A stretch of DNA of 27,643 nucleotides, taken from NCBI GenBank assembly GCA_002730475.1, contig PCAG01000028.1, positions 1 through 27,643 of the forward strand. Direction: 5' to 3'. The DNA is from Spirochaetales bacterium (GTDB lineage Bacteria > Desulfobacterota_D > UBA1144). This document shows positions 1 through 7,035 of the stretch, one piece after another; the first letter of the stretch is position 1, and each line of letters starts with the position of its first letter. The position numbers and the translations under genes are program-made. The notes under the pieces were generated by a model. The model worked only from the letters and a program-made list of their open reading frames with translations, searched no databases and was not told the origin of the DNA.

Positions 1-97
1 AGCCCATTAACGAAAGCAAAACGTGAACCAACAAAAGATTAATCAAATAACCTACAATCACATTAGTCGCGCTTTCTGCTGCGTGGATTCTATTCAT
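1..97 (-). CDS. Small membrane protein, DUF7220-like (partial, cut by window edge)
   Basis: An ATG at 97-95 lies directly after the TAA stop of the divergently numbered neighbour (98-100, same strand, transcribed before it). The frame stays open for 32 codons to the window edge. The visible protein starts MNRIHAAESATNVIVGY and then becomes strongly hydrophobic (residues 12-32), so one transmembrane helix is visible. The pattern of a short charged start, 'E-S-A-T-N-V-x-V-G-Y' and a hydrophobic run recalls the small phage membrane family DUF7220; that is from memory, not from a search. It is the last gene seen of the long minus-strand operon. Function unknown. The C-terminus is missing. Confidence 0.55.
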   Translation of the reverse strand, partial: MNRIHAAESATNVIVGYLINLLLVHVLLSLMG

Positions 98-811
98 TTA
101 GTTTGCTTGCCCTTTCTGCCCTTTAGCAGCCTGCTTCATCTTGGACACCCTACAGGATTCGATGACTTTTTCATCTTCAAACCAATAGTCAACTGCCTCA
201 AGAGACTGACACCCCTTATCGGTTCTAACGTAGGACCACCTTTCTCCATTGTCGTTAGAGGCATCTGGCTTCCAAGAAGTGTCGGGCTGAGTTTTTCCAG
301 ATTCCCTCTTATCGATCCAGATATCAGAACCCACAAAAGAGGAGAAGTGAATTTCGCGAAACGGGCAAATCATGAGCGGTCTTTGTTTAAAAAACCAAAA
401 ATTGTATTTAGCTTGGCTTATTGGCAGCCCTGAATACTCATCCTGACTGTAGTTCCTCCTCTCAAACTTGTGTCCAGACCAGCGCATATTGTCTTCAGAT
501 TTAATTATGTCACAGACATCTCTGACACAAAAAAATACAAACGTGCTAGGGATATCAACGAGATGAAGGATATGGGACATAGTCGGAGCCTGAACAACAA
601 CTCTTCTGTTAGCTTTAAGGGTGTTTATAAAGTGACTCTCCAGATAAAAATCAAACTCCAGTTCATCTACGTATCGGCGCTCGAGCTTCTGGCTAAGAAA
701 TTGAGAAGTCAAATTGGTGCCAGATCTTTGGGGGCCAGAAACGACGATCCTCTCAAAGGACCTAAGGAGGTCAAAGTCAATCTGAGTGTGAGATGATATA
801 GCTTGTCTCAT
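98..811 (-). CDS. Sulfotransferase-like P-loop protein
   Basis: 237 residues. Near the N-terminus, residues 23-33 read VVSGPQRSGTN, which resembles the 5'-phosphosulfate-binding loop of PAPS-dependent sulfotransferases (typically GPxRSGTT/S). Residues 92-105 (VFFCVRDVCDIIKS) resemble the second PAPS-binding element, with R-D and a following serine. These are the only recognisable parts; the middle and the basic glutamine/lysine-rich tail (225-237) are unfamiliar. If correct, it moves sulfate from PAPS to a glycan or protein hydroxyl, which would fit the glycosylation genes elsewhere in the operon. The ATG overlaps the stop of the exonuclease gene by 4 bases (ATGA), indicating translational coupling. 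Another P-loop family, such as a small kinase, is possible because the loop is not a classic Walker A. Confidence 0.5.
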   Translation of the reverse strand: MRQAISSHTQIDFDLLRSFERIVVSGPQRSGTNLTSQFLSQKLERRYVDELEFDFYLESHFINTLKANRRVVVQAPTMSHILHLVDIPSTFVFFCVRDVCDIIKSEDNMRWSGHKFERRNYSQDEYSGLPISQAKYNFWFFKQRPLMICPFREIHFSSFVGSDIWIDKRESGKTQPDTSWKPDASNDNGERWSYVRTDKGCQSLEAVDYWFEDEKVIESCRVSKMKQAAKGQKGQAN

Positions 812-1452
812 ATTTCAATCTGCCACTTCAGAATGTTCCATATCTTCAAGTTAAGCTCTAAGTCCACTAGAGCATCATGCAGTCTTTGATAGTCGTGCTC
901 TATTTTGTTTTCTTTGCCTAGGGCCGTTAGGCTAGCTTTAAGCCCTTTTTTTCTCGTATGGTATATCTTGTATTGGTAGGCTAATAGGTCTTCGTCAGAG
1001 GAGTAAGGGAGACCAAGCTTTATACCTTTGGCTATTGAGAAAGTATCGATTATTTTTCTAGGTAGCTTTCGATACAAGTCTACCTTGTTAAACTCTTTAT
1101 ACAAAATCCTGAAAAGGTAAACATCAAAACCAAGAAGGTTATGCCCAACAATATAATCACAAGAGGAAAGCCACTTTTCAACCTCTTCAAACGCAGACTT
1201 AGGGGAAACTCCTTTCTCTTCAAGTTTTTTGGGGTTGAATCTGGTAATGTCTGCCGCCTCTTTTGATATTTTAATATCTGTGTCCCATTTTATGTAAATG
1301 TCTCTAGAGTCAACAATTTTGTCGCCATTGACTTTGAGCATGGCTATTTGCCAAGGAACATTGTTGCACCTGTTTAAGCAAAGATTCATTGTCTCGCAAT
1401 CAATAAAAACAAGCTCCTTGCTTTTATCGTATCTTAGAAGATGTTCGTCCAA
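808..1452 (-). CDS. DEDDh 3'-5' exonuclease (DnaQ-like)
   Basis: 214 residues. All DnaQ-superfamily motifs are visible: ExoI F-I-D18-C-E20, ExoII G-H-N-L-L-G-F-D110, and ExoIII H192-x4-D197, which makes it the DEDDh type (as in the epsilon subunit of DNA polymerase III). It probably degrades DNA 3' to 5', either as proofreading subunit or as a free nuclease. The start is a TTG at 1452-1450 immediately after the stop of the PHP-domain gene; it is supported by a strong AGGAGG ribosome-binding site 8 bases upstream, and the next Met (residue 23) would cut off the catalytic DxE. Its position next to a PHP domain of the replicative polymerase type suggests that both work with the phage replicase. 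Confidence 0.88.
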   Translation of the reverse strand: MDEHLLRYDKSKELVFIDCETMNLCLNRCNNVPWQIAMLKVNGDKIVDSRDIYIKWDTDIKISKEAADITRFNPKKLEEKGVSPKSAFEEVEKWLSSCDYIVGHNLLGFDVYLFRILYKEFNKVDLYRKLPRKIIDTFSIAKGIKLGLPYSSDEDLLAYQYKIYHTRKKGLKASLTALGKENKIEHDYQRLHDALVDLELNLKIWNILKWQIEI

Positions 1453-2199
1453 TTAAATTGCCTCCTGCCAGCTTTCAAAACAAAACTCCTCAGAGCACAT
1501 ATGATCCAAGTTCGGTTTGTTTAAAGTAGTCCTCTTGTTAATGCATTTAAAAGTTAAATAACTAATAAAATCCAATCTTTTGCAATAAAAAATACTTTTA
1601 ACCCTCTCAATGTCATGAGCGTTTTTGCAATAAGACTCAACTTTATCAGACAGAGTCTCATCAAAAGGCAACTCATTATCTTCAATAAAAAACTTAGGCT
1701 CGCAAAACGAAAAGTCTGGCACAAAAGATCCACCATTTAAAAAGTTGCTAAAAAGAAACGAGTCATAGAAGGGAATACAGATCATTAAATCCCTGTTATT
1801 CCAGTGCTCTTTAAGCTTAGGGATATCTATTCTGGGTTCATAGTAAAAGCCATCTTTGGAAGCTTCGCCGAAAATCTTAACCAAGGTTTTGTAGCCTTTT
1901 GTGTTCTTGCAGAAAATAACAATTTTGCTGTTAGAAGATCGTGACTCCTCATTTTTTTTAAGCATATCAGAACAAAGAGTAACTCTTAATCCAAAAATCA
2001 ATTTCAAGCCAATTTCTTTAGAGCTCATATAAGCCTCAAGAAACCCGCTCATTGAGTCGTCGACTAGGCAGACTTCTTCTAGGCCAGCCTTTTTGCTCAT
2101 CAAGAGAATTGAATCCTCGGCTTTGTCAGAATCTTCCAGTATGGAAAGATTTAGAATGCTCCTGCCTATGGAGTAGTGGCTTTTAAAAAGGGGCGTCAT
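1453..2199 (-). CDS. Stand-alone PHP domain of DNA polymerase III alpha type
   Basis: 248 residues. The pattern matches the N-terminal PHP domain of DnaE/PolC: residues 44-72 follow the 'TDHG..fGa.ef...ak..GiKpIiG.e' segment, and residues 92-125 contain GYKTLVKIF and GFYYEPRID, nearly the polymerase consensus. The rest of a polymerase (palm, fingers, OB fold) is absent: the gene stops right after the PHP region. Metal ligands look degraded: the usual H-x-H-x-x-Y-S becomes S-H8-Y-S, and T-D-H-G becomes V-D-D-S (47-49), so phosphoesterase activity is doubtful. It may be a structural or clamp/exonuclease-linking module of a split phage replicase. The ATG lies one base after the stop of the upstream nuclease gene. 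No polymerase palm domain is visible in this window. Confidence 0.8.
   Translation of the reverse strand: MTPLFKSHYSIGRSILNLSILEDSDKAEDSILLMSKKAGLEEVCLVDDSMSGFLEAYMSSKEIGLKLIFGLRVTLCSDMLKKNEESRSSNSKIVIFCKNTKGYKTLVKIFGEASKDGFYYEPRIDIPKLKEHWNNRDLMICIPFYDSFLFSNFLNGGSFVPDFSFCEPKFFIEDNELPFDETLSDKVESYCKNAHDIERVKSIFYCKRLDFISYLTFKCINKRTTLNKPNLDHMCSEEFCFESWQEAI
1461..1466 (-). promoter_or_regulatory. Ribosome-binding site for the TTG-started exonuclease
   Basis: Minus strand AGGAGG, 8 bases before the TTG codon at 1452. It lies inside the last codons of the PHP-domain gene. It is one of the few perfect Shine-Dalgarno sequences in the window and decides the choice of the unusual start codon. Confidence 0.7.
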
Positions 2200-2200
2200 T

Positions 2201-3232
2201 CTAGAAACTAAACGGGTCTTTAAACGAGGGCTCTTCCTTGTTCGTTATGTCGGAAAATGGATCAGAACTGTTCGTGGATCTTGGTTCTCTTTGAATGAAA
2301 TGCCTAGGGCAACCATTGTATCTTCCCGTCTCTACTTTTTGGCCGTCCTTTACGTCAAAGTCTTCTTTTAGGCTTTTAGATATTACTTCCCCATCCTCGC
2401 CAATAAGAGAATAATAATTATAAGGCTCGAGATAGGGGCACTTCCAAGAGCCAATCTTGCACATCCATTTATCTTCATCGTGGTCAGCCGCGAATCTCGA
2501 CACAGCTACTTTTTCTGTATAATTATTAATTATCGAAAAACAATGCTCTAGGTAATATTCAAAGCCCTCTAAATCCTCGTCCGAAAACTCAACCGTCTGA
2601 GATGGGCTCCTTGGATGCCTTAAAAATAAAAACTCTACAGTAGGCTTGTAATCTGGCCACTCTCTCTTAGCTGCCAATGAATAAGCCATCCCCTGCATGC
2701 TTGAGGAAAGTTCTTTTTTGGAAAATTTATTTTTACTGCTTTTATAGTCTATGATCTTTACTGTTTTAGTCTTATCGTAGACGGCTGGTTTGTCTATGAA
2801 GCCTCTTATTTTATATTTTGGGGAAGAGTTCTCTATCAAAAACTCATATTCTGGCTTGTCTATTCTCCCTCCTTTGCACATGTAGTCGTGGGAAAGGCCA
2901 AGGACTATCATCTTATCCATGAGGTCGTAATTGACTTGACTGTCCATGGGAAGATCGTGCTTGATCCTGTCGCGTTTCAGCTTCGTCAAAACAAGCCTAG
3001 CTACCGAAGGGGAACAAGCAATGCTGCCTCCTAAAACTATCGCATCGTAATGTAATCTATGCTTATCGGCAAGTAGGATCTCAAAAATCAAATGACAAAT
3101 AGTGCCTCGTAAAGCGCCTTCGTTTTGTCTTTGGGGGATCTTTAGGTGGTAGTTGCACCAGTAAGACCAAGTACACGTTTCTAGAGTTTTAATTCTGGAA
3201 GCGGATAATATTCTCTCTCTTTCTTCCTTCAT
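2201..3232 (-). CDS. Cas4/RecB-family PD-(D/E)XK nuclease with four-cysteine pattern
   Basis: About 343 residues from the preferred ATG at 3232, which overlaps the stop of the upstream oxygenase as ATGA; a longer reading from 3259 adds nine residues and is less likely. Residue numbers below include those nine. The N-terminal LSASRIKTLETC29 motif, RGTICH56, I-R-G-F-I-D156, I-I-D171-Y-K173-S-S, and Q189-G-M-A-Y193 give the complete RecB/Cas4 nuclease signature (H, D, D-x-K, QxxxY). One early cysteine (C29) and three late ones (C267, C274, C317) fit the iron-sulfur clamp of Cas4/AddB nucleases. It probably resects DNA during replication or recombination near the recA, helicase and primase genes. 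The tail (325-352) is Ser/Asp/Pro-rich and looks disordered. No CRISPR array is present, so a Cas4 role in spacer acquisition is not suggested. Confidence 0.85.
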   Translation of the reverse strand: MKEERERILSASRIKTLETCTWSYWCNYHLKIPQRQNEGALRGTICHLIFEILLADKHRLHYDAIVLGGSIACSPSVARLVLTKLKRDRIKHDLPMDSQVNYDLMDKMIVLGLSHDYMCKGGRIDKPEYEFLIENSSPKYKIRGFIDKPAVYDKTKTVKIIDYKSSKNKFSKKELSSSMQGMAYSLAAKREWPDYKPTVEFLFLRHPRSPSQTVEFSDEDLEGFEYYLEHCFSIINNYTEKVAVSRFAADHDEDKWMCKIGSWKCPYLEPYNYYSLIGEDGEVISKSLKEDFDVKDGQKVETGRYNGCPRHFIQREPRSTNSSDPFSDITNKEEPSFKDPFSF

Positions 3233-3867
3233 TTCCAATCTGGCCCGTTCATCCAGCAAACTAAAGAGTATCTTTTACCTTTTGTTATTGGATAGACCTT
3301 GTGCTGTAATATTGAGGGGAACAATATGGCGTTGCCTTGACCTTTCGGGCAAGTTATATCTTCTCCTCCACAGTTAAGAGCAAAATCTCCGCCTTCAAAC
3401 GTTGTGGGGTCGGAAAGGAGGACGGCGATGGTCATCTTTCTGCCCATTTTTTCCCCACCGATATCCATATGGTAATCGTAATGAGAGCCTTCCCCCTCAT
3501 ACTCTGTAAACTGCATGGACTCAAGAAAACCATCAAGATCCAAGTTCCAAACCTCGTTAGCCTCAAGGCAAAGTCGTTTCAGGGCGTCGAATATCCATAG
3601 ACTATCGGTAGCAGGGGGAATCCATCTAATAGTACTTTTTCTGAGTAAAGGGTCTTTAGAGAAAGTTGTGCCCTCCTCCTGAGGAAACTTCTTGCACAAA
3701 GAAATAATATCAGAGCACTGATCAGCAGTGAACTCAGAGTTGAACCAATAGTAATCAAGCAGATTGCCTGTCTTCCTCTTTGCGAAGGATTGTAAGGCTA
3801 TATGTTCCTCGTTGCTCAGCGGTTCCCCCGCGGGAAGGTCAACGTCGATTATGGGTTGTTCTTTCAT
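3229..3867 (-). CDS. 2OG-Fe(II) oxygenase, PKHD/prolyl 4-hydroxylase type
   Basis: 212 residues. The double-stranded beta-helix signature is clear: H133-x-D135 (YHMDIG), distal H189 in LQHKVYPI, and R199 for 2-oxoglutarate in KGKRYSLVCWMNGP. The phrase 'FEGGDF' (158-162) and the ending 'W-M-N-G-P' are typical of PKHD-type hydroxylases (PiuC/YbiX) and phage P4H-like proteins. The expected reaction is Fe(II)- and 2-oxoglutarate-dependent hydroxylation; the substrate is unknown. It sits between primase and nuclease genes, with ATGA overlaps on both sides, so it is expressed with the replisome. That placement allows a nucleic-acid or replication-protein substrate, but the family resemblance is to protein hydroxylases. 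Confidence 0.85.
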   Translation of the reverse strand: MKEQPIIDVDLPAGEPLSNEEHIALQSFAKRKTGNLLDYYWFNSEFTADQCSDIISLCKKFPQEEGTTFSKDPLLRKSTIRWIPPATDSLWIFDALKRLCLEANEVWNLDLDGFLESMQFTEYEGEGSHYDYHMDIGGEKMGRKMTIAVLLSDPTTFEGGDFALNCGGEDITCPKGQGNAILFPSILQHKVYPITKGKRYSLVCWMNGPDWK

Positions 3868-4781
3868 AGGTTCTTAAAAAACAGCTCTATTTCAGAATGA
3901 GGCATCTCACCAAAATCATTATATTTTTCTAAAGTGCAGACCTTGACTTGGCTTGGGTCAAAGTATTTTAGGAGCTTCTTCTTTAGTTTTTGTGAAGCAG
4001 CGTTTCCAGCGCCCGAAGAGTTGGCGTCATTGTTAAAACAAATATATATTTTTGTAGGGTCAACCTTGAGCAAAGTGTTCAAGCATGGAACGCTAAGATC
4101 CAGCCCAAAAGAAACTAATGAATTCTTAATTCCGCAGTCCCACAAAGCTAGCATATCGCCGATGCTTTCGATAACAACTACAGTTTTACTCTCAACAATC
4201 GATTCGTAGTTCAGTTGAAGAGGGTACCTCCAACTGGACTTATCGCCTATGTGTTTCCATTTTGGCCTAGACTTGTTTTCTTCATTATTAAGTAAGTCCC
4301 TGCCTGAAAAGCCAACTATTTGGCCTTTATAATTTTTTATTGGAAAAACATATCTGTCTTTCATCTTTCCAGCCGCAACCACACCTCCTCCAAACTGTTT
4401 AACGGTCTCTTCTGAGACGCCCCTGTTAGTCCAATAGGTGTGATCTTTTATTAACGCTGACAAGTGGTCTTCTGAAAAAATCCTTTGCTCTCTTATTTTA
4501 GACTTGGTAGCGGACTGAGCCTTGCTTAAGTCGATCTTTCCGCTAAGCCAGCTTCTTGCTTCGCTTACGTCTTTTAGATTAAGCGTTATTTTGACTAAGT
4601 CTTCGAGTGGGCCAGAAATAGACTCCTTAAAATCAGTAAAAAAACCCGTATCCTTCTTTACCCTTAAGACGGTCTCGTTGTCGCCATCTCTGTAAATGGC
4701 GCTCATCCTGAACTCCTTGCCCAAGTCTTTAATATTGGTGTACCCAATATGCTCAAGTATTTCTCTTATGTCTTGGCTCAT
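3864..4781 (-). CDS. DnaG-like DNA primase (TOPRIM)
   Basis: 305 residues. An N-terminal segment (22-64) resembles the DnaG zinc-binding fold but without the cysteine ligands. Residues 143-161 (R-Y-V-F-P-I ... V-G-F-S-G-R) match the basic RNA-polymerase domain of DnaG. The TOPRIM domain follows: V-I-E205-S-I-G-D209, then I-C-F-N250-N-D252. The usual D-x-D metal pair is N-N-D here, with an Asn at the first position, and an insertion 'ANSSGAGN' replaces the usual 'xAG'. It synthesises RNA primers for the lagging strand. The gene overlaps the helicase stop by 4 bases, so primase and helicase are translated as a pair. There is no C-terminal helicase-binding domain of full-length DnaG; phage primases are often this short. 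Confidence 0.87.
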   Translation of the reverse strand: MSQDIREILEHIGYTNIKDLGKEFRMSAIYRDGDNETVLRVKKDTGFFTDFKESISGPLEDLVKITLNLKDVSEARSWLSGKIDLSKAQSATKSKIREQRIFSEDHLSALIKDHTYWTNRGVSEETVKQFGGGVVAAGKMKDRYVFPIKNYKGQIVGFSGRDLLNNEENKSRPKWKHIGDKSSWRYPLQLNYESIVESKTVVVIESIGDMLALWDCGIKNSLVSFGLDLSVPCLNTLLKVDPTKIYICFNNDANSSGAGNAASQKLKKKLLKYFDPSQVKVCTLEKYNDFGEMPHSEIELFFKNL

Positions 4782-6259
4782 AGTAGTTCTCCGTCTGCTT
4801 CGCTAGAATCGTCTAGGTCGTGTATCTCCCTCGCGGCCTCGACGACACTCCTTAAGGAACCTTGCTCTTTTATATCGAAGTTATCAACTTCAAAATTCAA
4901 ATAGTTGTTAGCATATTTTTCTGAGCCATCTTCAGTTGTCCTTTTAATTAAGTCGTGGTGTCCTGCTGCATCCTTGCCTTGAAATCGCGTCTTCAAAGGT
5001 ATGAGTTTATGCGTTCCGAATTGTTCTCCGTCTAACGCTATCTCGTCAATTGTCTTTCTTCTGAATATTGCCACAAAGCTAGCAAACCATTGCAATCTGT
5101 CTGAAAGCGAAATGGCCGAAGCGTCATCGACCAAATCAGACGCCTTTCTGTTGAAGGTTTCTCCGGCCCTGTTCATTTGCATAGCTGTGACTATTGGACA
5201 GTTTATTTCCTCAGATATCTTTTTCAGCCTATCTATCTTGTTCCCGATGGCTTGGTGCTCCGCCCAATTGTACCCAACCTTTTCTCCTGTAAGCTTCACG
5301 TAGTCGTAAGCAATTAAACATCTCTCACCTCTTCCTACCTTAGAGTAGTACCACCTTCTTATGATTGAGCAAACTTCATCAATGGTTTTGTTCCCAACGT
5401 GATAATGAAAATAGTTATAGTTATTTATTTTCTTAAAGGCCGCTCTTGTCTTGTCGACCATTTCTTGATTGTTTCTCCACTTGCCCGTCTCAAGATGCCA
5501 CACAGGAACGCCGGATAAAGATGCCGTCATTCTAAACTGCATTTCTCTGGTGCTCATCTCGGTATCAAGAACTAAAACTTTTATTCCGTTAAGAAGTGAG
5601 GTCTTGAAGGCCATGTCGTTTATCCAAGTGGTTTTGCCTTGAGCTGGCCTAGAAACAATCGCGTATATGTTAGCGGGCTTTAGTCCGCCAAATAACCTAT
5701 TGAACTCTGGATAAGGAGTTTTTAGACCAGACTCTTCTTCGGGGTTGTTGCCGGTTTCCTCAACCAGCTCCTCGACACCATCAAATAAATTAACTGGCTC
5801 ATCAGAAAAAGAATAGCTATCGATTTTTTCAGAGTGTATCCTGTCAACAGAACTAACTATGGTGTCGACGCTATCTGCACCAGAGGACTTAACATAGTCT
5901 TTAATTTTGTCAGCGTTTTCGACTAAGTCTCTTCTTATTCTCAGCTTCAACAACTCCTGACATGAGTCGATCAGTCCTTTGTTGGATATTTGGGTAAAAC
6001 AAAGGTTTTCTATGTAGTCATAGATATTAATGTCATCTTTAAAAGAAATACCTAAGTTTTTTATTTTTTCTGAAACTACTACCTTATCTACGTTATTGCC
6101 GGACAGTATCAGGTTCTTAACGACAGAAAAGATAGTGCCATGAGTCGGCTGAAAAAAATCATCTTCATTAACGAATCTATCGATTTCGTATAGAGACTTG
6201 GGGTTTCTAATTAGCCCGCCAAGCACGTGCCTTTCTATTTGAAGAGAATACAACTCCAT
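4778..6259 (-). CDS. Replicative DNA helicase, DnaB-like
   Basis: 493 residues, normal length for DnaB. The N-terminal domain has the DnaB pattern 'E-R-x-V-L-G-G-L-I' (9-17) and 'D-D-F-F-x-x-x-H' (33-40). The RecA-like core shows Walker A S203-R-P-A-Q-G-K209-T-T, the D-T-E-M-S motif (232-236), Walker B L-I-A-Y-D319-Y and the DNA-contacting Q361-M-N-R. It unwinds the replication fork as a hexamer with the primase encoded just downstream. The C-terminal tail (465-493) is acidic. It follows a short gap holding a very good promoter (6270-6298), whose -10 ends only 10 bases before the ATG; no Shine-Dalgarno sequence is visible. So this gene may be translated from a very short leader or from read-through messages. 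Confidence 0.94.
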   Translation of the reverse strand: MELYSLQIERHVLGGLIRNPKSLYEIDRFVNEDDFFQPTHGTIFSVVKNLILSGNNVDKVVVSEKIKNLGISFKDDINIYDYIENLCFTQISNKGLIDSCQELLKLRIRRDLVENADKIKDYVKSSGADSVDTIVSSVDRIHSEKIDSYSFSDEPVNLFDGVEELVEETGNNPEEESGLKTPYPEFNRLFGGLKPANIYAIVSRPAQGKTTWINDMAFKTSLLNGIKVLVLDTEMSTREMQFRMTASLSGVPVWHLETGKWRNNQEMVDKTRAAFKKINNYNYFHYHVGNKTIDEVCSIIRRWYYSKVGRGERCLIAYDYVKLTGEKVGYNWAEHQAIGNKIDRLKKISEEINCPIVTAMQMNRAGETFNRKASDLVDDASAISLSDRLQWFASFVAIFRRKTIDEIALDGEQFGTHKLIPLKTRFQGKDAAGHHDLIKRTTEDGSEKYANNYLNFEVDNFDIKEQGSLRSVVEAAREIHDLDDSSEADGELL

Positions 6260-6269
6260 CGAACAATGG

Positions 6270-6298
6270 ATTCTAAACTACGCTTTCGAGCTAGTCAA
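6270..6298 (-). promoter_or_regulatory. Sigma70-type promoter before helicase, with AAAG spacer element
   Basis: On the minus strand: TTGACT (6298-6293), 17-base spacer, TAGAAT (6275-6270). The spacer carries AAAG at its positions 7-10, as in four other gaps of this window (8942, 19737, 20847, 25376). The -35 starts right after the stop codon of the preceding gene, and the ATG of the helicase follows the -10 by 10 bases. Confidence 0.7.
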
Positions 6299-6299
6299 G

Positions 6300-6596
6300 T
6301 TAAATCAACCCTTCTTCCTCGTCCTCTGGGTCAAATTCTTCTTCTTCAAACTCTTCTTGGCTTTGATCCTCCAGTATTGCGGCTATGTTAGAGAAAGTAG
6401 CTTTATTATTAAGCTCGTCAATGACTTCCGTCCAGTTCTTGGCATAATATTGCAAGGCTAAAGCAGCAGTTGAATCATCGAAACGGCTATGAACGATAGG
6501 GTCGCCAGCCTCATTCAAGGTAAAAAGAATAAATCCACCTTTAGAGCACTCGTTAATCTGGGCCAATATAGCCTTTGGAAACTTAAACCCTGACAT
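6300..6596 (-). CDS. Small protein with highly acidic C-terminal tail, unknown function
   Basis: 98 residues, not recognised. The N-terminal two thirds is an ordinary mixed fold (for example GGFILFTLNEAGDPIVH, 20-36); the last 21 residues are nearly all Glu/Asp (EEFEEEEFDPEDEEE). Such acidic tails are typical of single-strand DNA-binding proteins and DNA mimics, which use them to recruit partners. The place between nuclease and helicase genes would suit a replication accessory factor; this is inference only. A 16-base gap precedes it, with no clear ribosome-binding site. It ends immediately before the helicase promoter. Confidence 0.7.
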   Translation of the reverse strand: MSGFKFPKAILAQINECSKGGFILFTLNEAGDPIVHSRFDDSTAALALQYYAKNWTEVIDELNNKATFSNIAAILEDQSQEEFEEEEFDPEDEEEGLI

Positions 6597-6612
6597 AAAT
6601 GTAATTACACTA

Positions 6613-7029
6613 TCACAAGACTAAATCGAACTTATCATAAAAAAACTTTTTAGACAAAATATCAACCTCGTCTTCTAAGACCTCAACTAATTTGATGTTA
6701 TTCATTTCTAGCCATTGATGTTTTTGGTTGTCTCTTTTTATTGAAGCTAAATACTTCATTCTAGAGTTGGCATGAAAAAACTTGTTAAAAGAATAATGCT
6801 GCTTGCCCTGAACTTCTACAGCAACTTTTCTTGTGAAGTTTATCATGTCAACTTTTAGTCTAGTTCCAAAAACAGGAAACTCTTCGAAGCAGATATGGTT
6901 TCTCCAGTAAGGAGCTAAAAATTGCTTAACTTTAAACTGTACTTTAGATCTGCACTTTTTGTTCCAATTGATTCTATACTTAACTACATCCTTACCGACG
7001 AGTCTGCCATTTACATTGTACAGCTTCAA
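6613..7029 (-). CDS. Putative PD-(D/E)XK endonuclease (Vsr/MutH-like)
   Basis: 138 residues. The middle segment reads E-E-F-P-V-F-G-T-R-L-K-V-D61, then V-A-V-E72-V-Q74-G-K-Q-H-Y, which is the beta-hairpin D...(E/x)xQ/K pattern of restriction-like nucleases of the Vsr and DUF559 kind. Similar small proteins with 'VEVQGKQH' are, as I recall, common in marine phage replication blocks. It may cut recombination or mismatch intermediates, but no activity can be assigned. The C-terminal half (86-115) is Lys/Arg-rich and could bind DNA. Spacing to dut upstream is 6 bases, so it is in the same operon. Confidence 0.6.
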   Translation of the reverse strand: MKLYNVNGRLVGKDVVKYRINWNKKCRSKVQFKVKQFLAPYWRNHICFEEFPVFGTRLKVDMINFTRKVAVEVQGKQHYSFNKFFHANSRMKYLASIKRDNQKHQWLEMNNIKLVEVLEDEVDILSKKFFYDKFDLVL

Positions 7030-7035
7030 AGAAAA

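Noticed and set aside
98..811. Long frames on the opposite strand of the sulfotransferase-like gene (23-433, 470-796).
   Set aside because: They are shadows: the minus-strand frame has motifs, a coupled start and continuity with the operon.
3229..3867. Reading the oxygenase as a TET/JBP-type thymine or cytosine hydroxylase for DNA hypermodification.
   Set aside because: Sequence pattern is PKHD/P4H-like, no DNA-glucosyltransferase or thymidylate hydroxymethylase is recognised nearby; kept only as a remote possibility.
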